Origin: Prochloron sp. SulCav_FS08_3_32_3330
GTDB lineage: Bacteria > Cyanobacteriota > Cyanobacteriia > Cyanobacteriales > DYNF01
Assembly: GCA_020721205.1 (NCBI GenBank)
Contig: DYNF01000035.1
Coordinates: 4,680 to 38,554, forward strand
Reading direction: 5' to 3'
Length of the DNA stretch: 33,875 bases
Shown here piece by piece: positions 1 through 8,227 of the stretch. The notes under the pieces are model-generated. The model saw nothing but the letters and a program-made list of their open reading frames with translations, was not told the DNA's origin and searched no databases. The position numbers were made by a program, and so were the translations under genes. Every line of letters starts with the position of its first letter. The first letter of the stretch is position 1.

Positions 1-167
1 TGCTACGATAGGTTAAAACCGATAGCTACACAGACGAAACCCGTCTTTACGGGTTAAATCAAAAAACCCTCGCAGGAGGGTTTTGTTTAGGTAGCAACGG
101 GTTTTAACCCGTTGCTACGATAGGTTAAAACCGATAGCTACACAGACGAAACCCGTCTTTACGGGTT
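1..167. repeat. Cluster of dispersed hairpin repeats
   Basis: A 55-bp sequence at 1-55 is repeated exactly at 113-167. Between the copies are a perfect hairpin at 91-118 (arms 91-103 and 106-118, 2-nt loop) and a second one at 63-84 (arms AAAACCCTC and GAGGGTTTT). Each 55-bp copy contains a smaller ACCCGT/ACGGGT stem. The same motif family recurs near 20258, 22246 and 33828. This looks like a non-coding, MITE- or REP-like palindrome family; no transposase is visible. Some of the stems could also act as terminators. Confidence 0.8.
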
Positions 168-195
168 TTAAGATTAAATATTAACTAATAACAAA

Positions 196-768
196 TTACC
201 AAATCATTTCAAGATTTAAAGTGAAGTTTGGTAAAATATCTTCCCCTGATAAAGTATGAGGATTATTTAATCTTTCCATTTCTTTCCCTTGACGATAAAT
301 CTCTACTTGACGACTTTTTCGATTAATTAACCAGCCTAATTTTGTCCCATTTTCTACATACTCAATCATTTTATTTTGAGTATTTTCTAATTTATCCGTA
401 GGGGATAATAATTCAATCACAAAATCAGGAGCAAAAGGTAAAAATTTCTGTTGTTGTTTTTGGGTTAAATTATGCCATTTTGTTAAAGGAATCCAAGCCC
501 CATCAGGCGATCGATCCGCACCATTTGGTAATTTAAAACCCGTAGAAGAATCAAATACCATTCCCTTCTTATTTTGCTCATTCCATAACCAAAGTTGAGC
601 AGTAATTCCTGCATTTTTGTTTCCCGTTTCTCCACCAGTTGGTGACATAATAATTAAATCTCCTTTTTTATTTCTTTCAAAACGAAAATTACGATTATGA
701 ATACATAATTGAAAAAATTGTTCATCACTTAAATTAACTCCATAACAATCAATCATTAAATTATTCAT
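196..768 (-). CDS. Uma2 family (DUF820) putative endonuclease
   Basis: This 190-residue protein matches the Uma2/DUF820 family, restriction-endonuclease-fold proteins that are very numerous in cyanobacteria and whose role is mostly unknown. Visible features are the N-terminal region around residues 36-45 (GDLIIMSPTG), an acidic residue at D89 (RSPDGAW), and the core strand PDFVIELLSP with D115 and E119, followed by K133 in a helix. These fit the dispersed PD-(D/E)XK-type active site of the family. The length is standard. It lies alone between a repeat cluster and the divergent M16 peptidase gene, so no operon partner suggests a job. The family call is firm; nuclease activity is inferred. Confidence 0.9.
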   Translation of the reverse strand: MNNLMIDCYGVNLSDEQFFQLCIHNRNFRFERNKKGDLIIMSPTGGETGNKNAGITAQLWLWNEQNKKGMVFDSSTGFKLPNGADRSPDGAWIPLTKWHNLTQKQQQKFLPFAPDFVIELLSPTDKLENTQNKMIEYVENGTKLGWLINRKSRQVEIYRQGKEMERLNNPHTLSGEDILPNFTLNLEMIW

Positions 769-999
769 AAGTTACCCCCTTTAATAATTTAAAATTTATG
801 GATTATTGCTCATTTGTTATTAATTTATCTGAAAAATATAAACTTTTTAACAATTAATTAATAATTGTTTGATAAAAAAATAACTAATGATTAGGAACAA
901 AGGATCCATAACTAATAATAACTTGTTTTAAAATGATAGAACTATTATGATAGATAAAAACCTATCTTTATTTTATCTTAACTATAATTTTTTATCCTA

Positions 1000-2313
1000 A
1001 TGACCTTAACACTTGTTAAAACTTCCACCCTCAATCAACCCACAATCAAGACTTTAAGCAATGGTTTAACCATTATTGCCGAACAAATGCCCATAGAAGC
1101 TGTTAATTTGAATGTGTGGTTAAATGTGGGATCAGCCCTCGAAGCTGATCAGATTAACGGCATGGCTCATTTTCTCGAACACATGGTATTTAAAGGCACA
1201 CCAAGGCTTAAAATAGGGGAATTTGAGCGTTTAATTGAGGAAAGAGGGGCGGTAACAAATGCCGCTACAAGTCAAGATTACACTCATTATTATATTACTA
1301 CTGCTCCCGATGATTTTGAGCATCTTGCCCCTTTACAGTTAGATATTCTCTTAAATACCAGTATTTCTGATAGTGCTTTTGAGAGGGAAAAATTAGTAGT
1401 TTTAGAGGAAATCAGACGGTCTGAAGATAATCCTCGGCGACGCACTTTTTATCGGGCAATGGAAACTTGTTTTGCTTCTTTACCTTACCGTCGTCCCGTT
1501 TTAGGGGCTACGGAAGTGATTGAAAATCTCCAATCTCAACAAATGCGAGATTTTCACCAATACTGGTATACCCCTTCTTCTATGACGGCGGCGGTAGTGG
1601 GAAATTTACCCGTAGATCAATTAATTGAGATCGTCGCTCAGGGTTTTTCTGAGCATTATACTAATTCAATACCAGTTAATTTAGGAGTTAAACACCCTCT
1701 TAATTCCCCTTTTCCCGTAGATCATCCTCACTCAGAAAAGCCCTTTACAGAAATTATCCGCAAAGAATATATAGATGAAAGTTTACAACAAGCCCGTTTA
1801 GTCATGATGTGGCGGGTGCCGGGGATGAATCAACTAACACAAACTTACAGTTTAGATATTTTAGCTGTTATTTTAGGGCAGGGAAAAATCTCCCGTTTAT
1901 TTCGAGATTTACGAGAAGATCGAGGTTTAGTAACTCAGATTGGAGTGAGTAATATGACTCAAGAATTACAAGGAGCGTTTTATATTTCGGCGGTATTACC
2001 ATCAGAAAATATTGAAGAAGTAGAAAAAGCAATTATTGAACATATCAGAAAAATTCAAACAGAATTAATTGATCAAAATGATATTATTCGGATTCGTACT
2101 CAAGTAGCAAATCGGTTTATTTTTAGTAATGAAAGACCAAGCGATCGGGCTAATTTATACGGTTATTATTATTCTCAATTAGGTAATTTAGATTATGCTT
2201 TAAACTATCCTTCTTTAATTGAAAATATAGAAGCAAAAGATTTACAAATTGCCGCTTTAAAATACTTAAATACTTCTGCTTATGGAGTAGTTATTGTCAA
2301 ACCAAAAGAATAA
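1000..2313 (+). CDS. M16 family zinc peptidase (processing-peptidase-like)
   Basis: A 437-residue M16 (pitrilysin/mitochondrial processing peptidase-like) protein. The inverted zinc motif HxxEH is at H57-E60-H61 (AHFLEH), and the third ligand is probably E137 in VVLEEIRR, 76 residues after H61, the usual M16 spacing. The C-terminal half holds the second, non-catalytic M16 domain, including the R/Y-containing stretch near residues 376-394. The length is normal for the bacterial one-chain ~45-50 kDa class, which works as a dimer. No signal peptide is evident, so a cytosolic role in peptide or precursor turnover is likely. Many cyanobacteria carry two adjacent M16 genes; here only one is seen. 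A 49-codon gene follows 52 bp downstream and may be co-transcribed. Confidence 0.92.
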   Translation: MTLTLVKTSTLNQPTIKTLSNGLTIIAEQMPIEAVNLNVWLNVGSALEADQINGMAHFLEHMVFKGTPRLKIGEFERLIEERGAVTNAATSQDYTHYYITTAPDDFEHLAPLQLDILLNTSISDSAFEREKLVVLEEIRRSEDNPRRRTFYRAMETCFASLPYRRPVLGATEVIENLQSQQMRDFHQYWYTPSSMTAAVVGNLPVDQLIEIVAQGFSEHYTNSIPVNLGVKHPLNSPFPVDHPHSEKPFTEIIRKEYIDESLQQARLVMMWRVPGMNQLTQTYSLDILAVILGQGKISRLFRDLREDRGLVTQIGVSNMTQELQGAFYISAVLPSENIEEVEKAIIEHIRKIQTELIDQNDIIRIRTQVANRFIFSNERPSDRANLYGYYYSQLGNLDYALNYPSLIENIEAKDLQIAALKYLNTSAYGVVIVKPKE

Positions 2314-2365
2314 TATTTAAAACTAAGCTTAAAGTTACTTTAATTTTTCCCAAATTTTGAATATT

Positions 2366-2515
2366 ATGGGCGATATTTCTTCTAACTTAGAAACTCAAAT
2401 TAATAATTTATTTCTAACTCAAATTGAAAGTTTAGCTGAGGCAATTTTTGATTTCGAGTCTTTAGGGGATTTAATTAATTGGTTAAATTTTCAATCTCAA
2501 GAAAATCCCTCTTAA
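2366..2515 (+). CDS. Small DUF4351-like protein (49 residues)
   Basis: A short reading frame from ATG at 2366 to TAA at 2513-2515. The peptide contains IESLAEAIFDFESLGDLINW, which closely resembles the DUF4351 motif (leucine-rich helix, EALLDF, then a second helix ending in W) usually found at the C-terminus of cyanobacterial Rpn/PD-(D/E)XK transposase-like proteins. Here it stands alone. In-frame TAA at 2330-2332 limits any upstream extension; TTG at 2357 is an alternative start. A rho-independent terminator follows about 20 bp later, so it could be the last gene of an M16-DUF4351 unit. It may be a real micro-protein or the surviving tail of a lost larger gene; free-standing versions do occur in cyanobacteria. 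Confidence 0.6.
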   Translation: MGDISSNLETQINNLFLTQIESLAEAIFDFESLGDLINWLNFQSQENPS

Positions 2516-2535
2516 AAATATTATTTTCTCTCCTC

Positions 2536-2581
2536 AATCGGAAGTTACGCTTAAAACCCTAACCTCCGATTTTATTTTTTT
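2536..2581 (+). terminator. Rho-independent terminator
   Basis: Arms 2536-2547 (AATCGGAAGTTA) and 2560-2571 (TAACCTCCGATT) pair with one mismatch and are followed by a T-rich tract to 2581. It closes the M16/DUF4351 transcript and insulates the pilin operon promoter. Confidence 0.75.
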
Positions 2582-2701
2582 AGATCAGGATCATCTCAGA
2601 AAAACAATCTCAGTAATTTTGCTTATTCAAAACAAAAACTATCCGCAAATATACTGACATTTGAGCAATTTTTTGTTAAAATAAAGTAACTTAATAATTT
2701 T

Positions 2702-2717
2702 TGTGACAAAAATCACA
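2702..2717 (+). promoter_or_regulatory. Perfect CRP/SYCRP1-type operator
   Basis: The sequence at 2702-2717 is TGTGA-N6-TCACA with both half-sites perfect, the consensus for cAMP receptor proteins including cyanobacterial SYCRP1. Its centre (2709.5) is about 41 bp upstream of the start point predicted from the -10 box at 2738-2743, the class II activator position. It is 93 bp before the first pilin gene. From knowledge of Synechocystis, SYCRP1 activates the minor-pilin operon slr2015-slr2018, which supports this reading. The site is seen; binding and cAMP control are inferred. Confidence 0.75.
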
Positions 2718-2737
2718 TCATCAGTCATGATTAACTT

Positions 2738-2743
2738 TACAAT
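2738..2743 (+). promoter_or_regulatory. Putative -10 box of pilin operon promoter
   Basis: TACAAT at 2738-2743 matches the -10 consensus in 5 of 6 positions. No good -35 box is seen; the CRP-type operator occupies that position, as expected for an activator-dependent class II promoter. The predicted start is near 2750, giving a leader of about 60 nt. Confidence 0.55.
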
Positions 2744-2809
2744 TAAATTAAACTTCAATATATTTATTGGCAATCTTTATATTTATTTCGTATGTAGGAA
2801 TTAGGAAAA

Positions 2810-4294
2810 ATGAAAAATAAAAAATTTAACTCATTCTTAAAATTCGCTTTATCTCATCAAGCCCAAAAAAGCCCAAATCATCAAGGTTTTGTTATTCCTG
2901 TTATTTTAGGATTTGGTTTGTTTATGTTATTAGTAGCGATAATGATGATTACTCGTTCTGGAGATGATAAAGTAACGGCAATTTTACAAAAACAAACCGC
3001 CGAAAGTTTAGGTATTACGGAAACGGGTTTTAGTCGAAGTATAGAAACTCTCAGCACGGGTAATAATGGTGCTTTCTTAAAAAAAAATTATGATCCAATT
3101 AATCCTAACACCGATAAACCCTATTTGGGACCTAGTTCTACCGATGAATGGACAGGAGGTACAACTATTCAAACTACAGTCAGTAATGGGGGCTGTGATG
3201 GTAGTAGCAGTGGCACAATTACTGTTCCATTACCTACCAACTTATTAAATGGTACTACTGATAATGGTCAATACACATTATTAGCTTATAGATATGATGA
3301 TGTTAATGATAAAGGAACATTTATTTTACAAGGGAATGCTATTTTACGGGATGCCGAAGGAAATGAAGAAACTGTAGCTACATCACGCATTCAAACCACA
3401 ATTGATATTGTTGATCGAGAAAAAATATTACCTCAAAGTTTTCCGGGTTTATTTATGGAGGATATTATTAAGCTTGGTAATAATGATATGAATGCAACTT
3501 CAGCCGATCCTAGTAGTATTATCTGTGCTGAATGTGAGATATCTGATCCAGATACGGATTGCGTTGATGGTGTTCCCACAGAAGATGCCATCCATGAAGA
3601 AGCGATGGGTGCTAATCCGGGTGCAGAATTAGTCAATGTAACACCAAAATTAGGTAGACCTAATTTACCTTCCGTACCGACACCATCGGGGAATGAAATT
3701 GCTTTGGGGAGACCCGGATGTCCGGGTGGAGATGCTGATATCACTGCTTTACCACGAGCAGGAGATACTCCAAATACCACAGGTACTTTAAATGATATTC
3801 CTGCATACGAATATACAGTAGAATGTCTAAAAATTAATGGCACCAATAACTTAACAGTTACAACTACAGATTATCCAGTCCATATTTATTTAATTGGTGA
3901 TGGGGCTAGTATGACCATTGGTGGTCAAGGTTCACTCTTTCATGTGGGGGATTTTGGCGAATTTGCTATTTTCGGCAAACAAGATGATGGTACAGATGAC
4001 ACTAATCAAACCATTAGTTTAAATGGGGGCGGTAACTCGCAGTTTTTTGTATTTGCTCCTGATGCGGAAGTAGGGATTAGTGGGGGTGCTTTTGATCCTT
4101 GTGATATGGGTGGTGTAGTTTGGGCAGAAGTTTGGGATGGATCAAGTGGTACAGGGGTTGACTATTGTATTCCTGAAGGTGCGGCGGCGGCTTTAGGTGC
4201 GGCTTTTGGTTTAGATTTTGAAAGAGTTGGTTTAACTACCCGAACTTTTCAACATAGTTCTATCATTGAATGGACGAGAAAGGAGGCTAATTAA
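2810..4294 (+). CDS. PilX/GspK/HpsA-like minor pilin
   Basis: A 494-residue protein with a class III prepilin signal: a basic leader, the cleavage site G26/F27, and a ~20-residue hydrophobic helix (27-47). The mature N-terminus is FVIPV, so the usual Glu at +5 is missing. That is the hallmark of GspK/PilX-type tip pseudopilins, and cyanobacterial HpsA-type proteins are like this. The large exported domain is rich in Gly, Thr, Asn and Asp, with a Cys cluster near residues 242-252 (CAECEISDPDTDC). It begins an operon: its stop is directly followed by the ATG of the next pilin gene. It is likely to sit at the tip of a minor-pilin complex with the next genes. HpsA proteins of Nostoc are longer, so the exact orthologue is uncertain. 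Confidence 0.8.
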   Translation: MKNKKFNSFLKFALSHQAQKSPNHQGFVIPVILGFGLFMLLVAIMMITRSGDDKVTAILQKQTAESLGITETGFSRSIETLSTGNNGAFLKKNYDPINPNTDKPYLGPSSTDEWTGGTTIQTTVSNGGCDGSSSGTITVPLPTNLLNGTTDNGQYTLLAYRYDDVNDKGTFILQGNAILRDAEGNEETVATSRIQTTIDIVDREKILPQSFPGLFMEDIIKLGNNDMNATSADPSSIICAECEISDPDTDCVDGVPTEDAIHEEAMGANPGAELVNVTPKLGRPNLPSVPTPSGNEIALGRPGCPGGDADITALPRAGDTPNTTGTLNDIPAYEYTVECLKINGTNNLTVTTTDYPVHIYLIGDGASMTIGGQGSLFHVGDFGEFAIFGKQDDGTDDTNQTISLNGGGNSQFFVFAPDAEVGISGGAFDPCDMGGVVWAEVWDGSSGTGVDYCIPEGAAAALGAAFGLDFERVGLTTRTFQHSSIIEWTRKEAN

Positions 4295-4750
4295 ATGAAA
4301 AAAACTTTAAATTTTACGAATAAAGAGCAGGGATTTACCTTTATTGAGGTATTAGTGGGTATGTTAATGGCAACAGTCTTTGTTTTAATTACCACACAAG
4401 GAATTGTGATTGGCACGGTATTTAGGGTTAAAGCACAAAGACAGTCAGAAGCTCTTAACTTCATTCAACAAGACTTAGAGGAGGTAAAATTTCAAGCGGC
4501 ACAATTAACTGCGGGTACTTGTGGTAGTTATGCCACAGAATTAAACTCTGCTCTTTCTGCTCCAGACTCTCCTCAAAAGCTAGTCAATAAACCCCATAAG
4601 ATCATCCGAACTCCTACTGCTAATGGGAATGTCTTGGCACTAAGTTATAGTGTTGTTCCCATCAATGATGAAGTTGCTGATTTAACTGGAGATGAAGTTG
4701 TTAATATAACTACGGAGGTAATTCCCGATGTGGCATTTGATTGTGAATAA
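4295..4750 (+). CDS. PilV/HpsB-like prepilin (minor pilin)
   Basis: A 151-residue prepilin. The leader ends EQG, cleavage falls after G13, and the mature N-terminus F14-TFIE has Glu at +5 (E18), followed by a hydrophobic helix and the charged heptad region (RVKAQRQSEALNFIQQDLEEVK) typical of PilV/GspI-type minor pilins. It starts on the base after the previous gene's stop codon and its 3' end overlaps the next gene by 23 bp, so the three are translationally linked. A PilD-type prepilin peptidase encoded elsewhere would process it. Family-level call is firm; the subunit type (PilV/HpsB) is inferred from size and order. Confidence 0.82.
   Translation: MKKTLNFTNKEQGFTFIEVLVGMLMATVFVLITTQGIVIGTVFRVKAQRQSEALNFIQQDLEEVKFQAAQLTAGTCGSYATELNSALSAPDSPQKLVNKPHKIIRTPTANGNVLALSYSVVPINDEVADLTGDEVVNITTEVIPDVAFDCE
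4714..4719 (+). promoter_or_regulatory. Strong ribosome binding site (GGAGGT)
   Basis: GGAGGT at 4714-4719 lies 8 nt before ATG 4728, inside the end of the upstream gene. It fixes the start of the overlapping GspH-like pilin gene; good Shine-Dalgarno sites are otherwise scarce in this window. Confidence 0.75.
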
Positions 4751-5297
4751 AGATAAAGACAAATCCTTTTCCGAAAAGGGATTTACGTTAATGGAACTAC
4801 TGATCGTGATTATCTTAATCGGTATTTTATCAGCGATCGCCGCTCCAAGTTTTTTTAGTTGGCTTGTCAGAGCAAGGGTTAATGATGCTACCAGTATGGT
4901 TAAAGGAGCGATCTCCGAATCTCAACAGGAAGCGATCAGAAAAAGTAAAAGTTGTCTGATTACATTTCCTCCTAGTGATACGGTTGAGCCAACCATTGAG
5001 GGAACTTGTTTAGTCTTAGGAGAACGTATTTTAGATAAAGTCAAAATTCGCCATAATCGTGAGATTGTTTTACCTGATATTGTTAAACCAGACGGGACTA
5101 TTTTTCGACAAAATTTATTTGATTTTAAAGGAAGAACTGACGCATTGAGTGATCATTTAGTAATTGTCATTAGTCCTGAAGATAATGATAGTTATCAAAA
5201 ATGTATCGTTGTTTCCGATGGTTTAGGATTAATTAGGGAGGGTAATTATACCAGTAATGAATCTGCTGTCAATATTGCTAACTGTACCAATAATTAA
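4728..5297 (+). CDS. GspH/FimT-like minor pilin
   Basis: A 189-residue prepilin. After the leader (cleavage G18/F19), the mature protein begins FTLME with E23 at +5, then the helix LLIVIILIGILSAIAAPSFF, the typical GspH/FimT pattern. The C-terminal beta domain has three Cys residues (C66, C85 and near the end), one in KCIVVSDGLGLIREG, a motif also present in the paralogue at 8228-8731. The start is set by GGAGGT 8 nt upstream and overlaps the previous gene by 23 bp. A HIP1 octamer lies in the helix-coding part near 4833. It is probably a priming or shaft-cap pseudopilin of the same complex. Confidence 0.85.
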   Translation: MWHLIVNKDKDKSFSEKGFTLMELLIVIILIGILSAIAAPSFFSWLVRARVNDATSMVKGAISESQQEAIRKSKSCLITFPPSDTVEPTIEGTCLVLGERILDKVKIRHNREIVLPDIVKPDGTIFRQNLFDFKGRTDALSDHLVIVISPEDNDSYQKCIVVSDGLGLIREGNYTSNESAVNIANCTNN

Positions 5298-5376
5298 GCT
5301 ATTTCAAATAGTTAAAAATAGTTTTTTCTTGGATTTATTTAATTTTTATCTTGAATTATAGTTAACTTTAATAATT

Positions 5377-8019
5377 ATGAACTTTTTACATTGGTATTTA
5401 ACAAAATATTTGAAAAGAGGTAAGTCAGAACAAGGATTTACCTTAATTGAGATTTTACTAGCGGTGATGCTTAGTTCCGTTGTGTTACTGGGCATTGGCA
5501 CGGCTTTAGTTTTCGTCTTAAATTCTAATCAGAAAGCTGAAGCAAAAACCCTGCAACGTACTCAATTAAATAGGGCATTAGAATATATTACGGAAGATAT
5601 TAAAACCGCCAGGGTTATTTCTGTTGATACTAATGGCACTCCTAGTGATCTTAGTGATGATAAATTAGTCTTAGAATATTATCCAGATATTACTAACGAT
5701 ACCCCTGTGAAAATTGTGGAATATTATTTAGAGGATAAGGAAAATCCTTGGCTGGGTCCAAAAGTGATGAAAAGATATGAATTAATCCAAAGAGATATTA
5801 ATGGGGATGGTGATATGACTGATACAGTGGATGATGTGGATGAAGCAGTGATCAAAGAAGACCTCAATAATGATGGTGATATGGTTGATACGGGAATAGA
5901 TGATGTAGAGGAAACAACGACAAAAGAACAAACCTTAGTAGATGGCATTACAGAAAATGTTTTAGTTGATCCCTTTGGCTGTACTGGTACGGGAGAAAGT
6001 CTTTTCAACCAATTTGGTTTTCAAGCCTGTATTACCCAAGGTGTAGCTGAGAGTGGGGTAGATATTTATAAAGTGGCTCTCTCTCTTTCGGGTGAACTAA
6101 CTGATAATGCAGGGGATCAAGCAGATTCAGAAGTATTAAATGTCACCAGTAAAATTTTTGCCAGAAGTGTTGACCCTTCAGGCTTTGGTATTCAAGCCCC
6201 CGCAGTTACCTCAGTTCTTAATTATGATACACAAGTGGTTACTGTAACTTGGACTGATGCTACTCAAGGGGTAGAGCCTTATAGTTATTTTGTCTATCGT
6301 TGTAATGATAATATTGGTTGTACTCCGATTCCTCCTGATCCTGATGGTACGGCGGATCCTGATACCACAGAAATTGCTTTTAATATTAGTACCAATAGCC
6401 TCACTGATAATGTCAGTTCTATACCTGATGGTGAGACAATTTGTTATGTGGTTAAGGTGATTGATAATGATGATTATAATGATGTAAGCTCCCGTTCTTG
6501 TGTGACCAAAACTCCTTTATTAGTAGCTCCGAGTATTAGTAGTTTTACTAAATCAGGTACAGATATAACCGTACTCTGGAATCCTGCTACGGGTGGCAAT
6601 CCTGCTTATACCTATAAAATTTATCATTGTCAAGATACGAATATTTGCCCCCCTACTGCCTTTATTGCTGAGGGTGTAACTGGTATTGATTATCTTCATG
6701 AGGGAATCAACACGGATCCTAATATTCGTCATTGTTATAAAGTAGAGGTAAGTGATCAAAATAACACCACTGCTAGTAGTAATGATCGTTGCACCGGAGG
6801 GGTACTTTCACCACCGATTATCAGTAGTATTGATCAAACTAATCTAACTGCACCCGTGATCACATGGGATACGGCTACGGGGGGAACTGAACCTTATAAC
6901 TATACCATTACTCGTTGTGATACTACTCCCACAGGCACTTGTACCACCTATAGTGATATTGACACAGAAACAGCAACCACTTTTACTGATAATATCACCA
7001 GTATTCTCAATGGTCAAAAAGTTTGTTACAAGATAAATGTCAGCGATAGTGCTAGTCCTAATGCCACTGCTCCCAGTACGGAAGATTGTTTTATTAAGGG
7101 AAGTCCCTTAGTCGCACCAGGGGTTAACATTTCTACTGAAACCAGTGGAGTTGTGACTTTAACATGGTCAGCCGCTACAGGCGGTTCTAGTCCTTACACT
7201 TATACGATTGAGCGCTGTGATACTTTTTCTAGTTGTACTGTATTCTCCAGTCAAGGGACAACCTCAAATTTAACTGTTACTAACAATGTAAGCTCGATCG
7301 CTGGAGGACGAGAAATTTACTATCGGATTAAAGTAACTGATAGTGTGGGAACAGAAGAAACGGGTAGTGAAAATCATTTCACCAAAAGTTCAACCCTTGA
7401 TACGCCTACCATCTCGATTGATGGTGCTAATGCTGTTCAACCTAATCTAACTTGGGCGACGATCAGTAATGCTACTGCTTATGATGTATATCGTTGTTCT
7501 GGCTCTAATTGCGATCCTACGACTGGAACTTTAGCACAATCTCCTACTACCAATAGTTATGATGAATCAACTAATCCCACCAATACAGGTGATCAATGGT
7601 GTTATGCGGTGAAAGCTAAAAATACTTCGTTAAATTTAGTGAGTGGTTTTAGTAATCAAGTTTGTGGTTTAACTAATGGTGTGATTGCTCCCACGATCAC
7701 AAGTATTGATTTTAGCAAGAAAAATGTCGCTGGTGATGCTTTTACTCCGAGTCCCTCTACAAGTTCATTTGATGCTGTAGTCAACTGGCAATCGATCGTG
7801 GGTACTACTAGCTATAAACTATTTTACTGCCTCGGAAATGGTTGTACGCCGAATACTAATGAGATTACTCCTAATGCTGTTAATAGTAATCAAACTCATT
7901 ATGATGTAACAGGGACAAAAGATATTTATTACTGTTATGGAGTAAAAACAGTCAAAGATGGAAATATCAGTAATTTAAGTAATGTCGTTTGTGTGCAGTC
8001 TGATCACGAATGGCCCTAA
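5377..8019 (+). CDS. PilW-like prepilin with Cys-rich FnIII-like repeats
   Basis: An 880-residue, unusually large minor pilin. Residues 1-80 are a PilW/GspJ-type prepilin N-terminus (cleavage G20/F21, E25 at +5, then a helix and the NRALEYITEDIKTAR region). Residues 140-183 hold two similar acidic segments, DINGDGDMTDT and DLNNDGDMVDT, like EF-hand/dockerin calcium loops. From about residue 274 there are about six repeats of 85-100 residues. Each opens with (A/S/T)Px(I/V) and a TW strand, has an ATGGxxPYxY-like turn, a Y/R-x-C pair and a CYxxKV strand, resembling Cys-stabilised fibronectin-III domains. Such repeats suggest an adhesive surface structure. The gene lies 79 bp after the previous pilin gene and ends at a strong terminator. 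PilW/HpsC type is inferred. Confidence 0.82.
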   Translation: MNFLHWYLTKYLKRGKSEQGFTLIEILLAVMLSSVVLLGIGTALVFVLNSNQKAEAKTLQRTQLNRALEYITEDIKTARVISVDTNGTPSDLSDDKLVLEYYPDITNDTPVKIVEYYLEDKENPWLGPKVMKRYELIQRDINGDGDMTDTVDDVDEAVIKEDLNNDGDMVDTGIDDVEETTTKEQTLVDGITENVLVDPFGCTGTGESLFNQFGFQACITQGVAESGVDIYKVALSLSGELTDNAGDQADSEVLNVTSKIFARSVDPSGFGIQAPAVTSVLNYDTQVVTVTWTDATQGVEPYSYFVYRCNDNIGCTPIPPDPDGTADPDTTEIAFNISTNSLTDNVSSIPDGETICYVVKVIDNDDYNDVSSRSCVTKTPLLVAPSISSFTKSGTDITVLWNPATGGNPAYTYKIYHCQDTNICPPTAFIAEGVTGIDYLHEGINTDPNIRHCYKVEVSDQNNTTASSNDRCTGGVLSPPIISSIDQTNLTAPVITWDTATGGTEPYNYTITRCDTTPTGTCTTYSDIDTETATTFTDNITSILNGQKVCYKINVSDSASPNATAPSTEDCFIKGSPLVAPGVNISTETSGVVTLTWSAATGGSSPYTYTIERCDTFSSCTVFSSQGTTSNLTVTNNVSSIAGGREIYYRIKVTDSVGTEETGSENHFTKSSTLDTPTISIDGANAVQPNLTWATISNATAYDVYRCSGSNCDPTTGTLAQSPTTNSYDESTNPTNTGDQWCYAVKAKNTSLNLVSGFSNQVCGLTNGVIAPTITSIDFSKKNVAGDAFTPSPSTSSFDAVVNWQSIVGTTSYKLFYCLGNGCTPNTNEITPNAVNSNQTHYDVTGTKDIYYCYGVKTVKDGNISNLSNVVCVQSDHEWP

Positions 8020-8038
8020 AACTTTAAATTAAACAAAG

Positions 8039-8071
8039 AAGTCGGGGATTTTGAACATCCCCGACTTTTTT
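8039..8071 (+). terminator. Strong rho-independent terminator
   Basis: Perfect 10-bp arms at 8039-8048 (AAGTCGGGGA) and 8058-8067 (TCCCCGACTT) are followed by a T-run to 8071. It closes the first four pilin genes, so the last pilin gene at 8228 probably has its own promoter. The same stem sequence is used at 20422-20485. Confidence 0.9.
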
Positions 8072-8227
8072 GTCCTAACCATCTTGTTCTTAGTTTTAAT
8101 TAAATTTTCAAGTCTGGATTTGTTAAGATTTGTAATAAAAGATACTTGTCAAGAATAGACGTTTTATAGTTAAATAATTATTTAATAACTATTAAAATTC
8201 ATCTATACTCTAAACAAAACAGGGTTA

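Noticed and set aside
1-170. CRISPR-like repeat pattern
   Set aside because: Only two copies of a 55-bp unit, and the interval between them is itself a set of palindromes found elsewhere; no spacers or cas genes.
3433-3846. Minus-strand frame of 137 codons inside the first pilin gene
   Set aside because: It is a shadow of the prepilin gene; its composition (Ser/Pro/Ile-rich) is that of an antisense frame and it has no recognisable motif.
5724-6008. Minus-strand frame of 94 codons inside the PilW-like gene
   Set aside because: Antisense to the acidic repeat region; Ser/Thr/Val-rich translation reflects the repeats on the other strand.
6553-6759. Minus-strand frame inside an FnIII-like repeat
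   Set aside because: Antisense shadow without family features.
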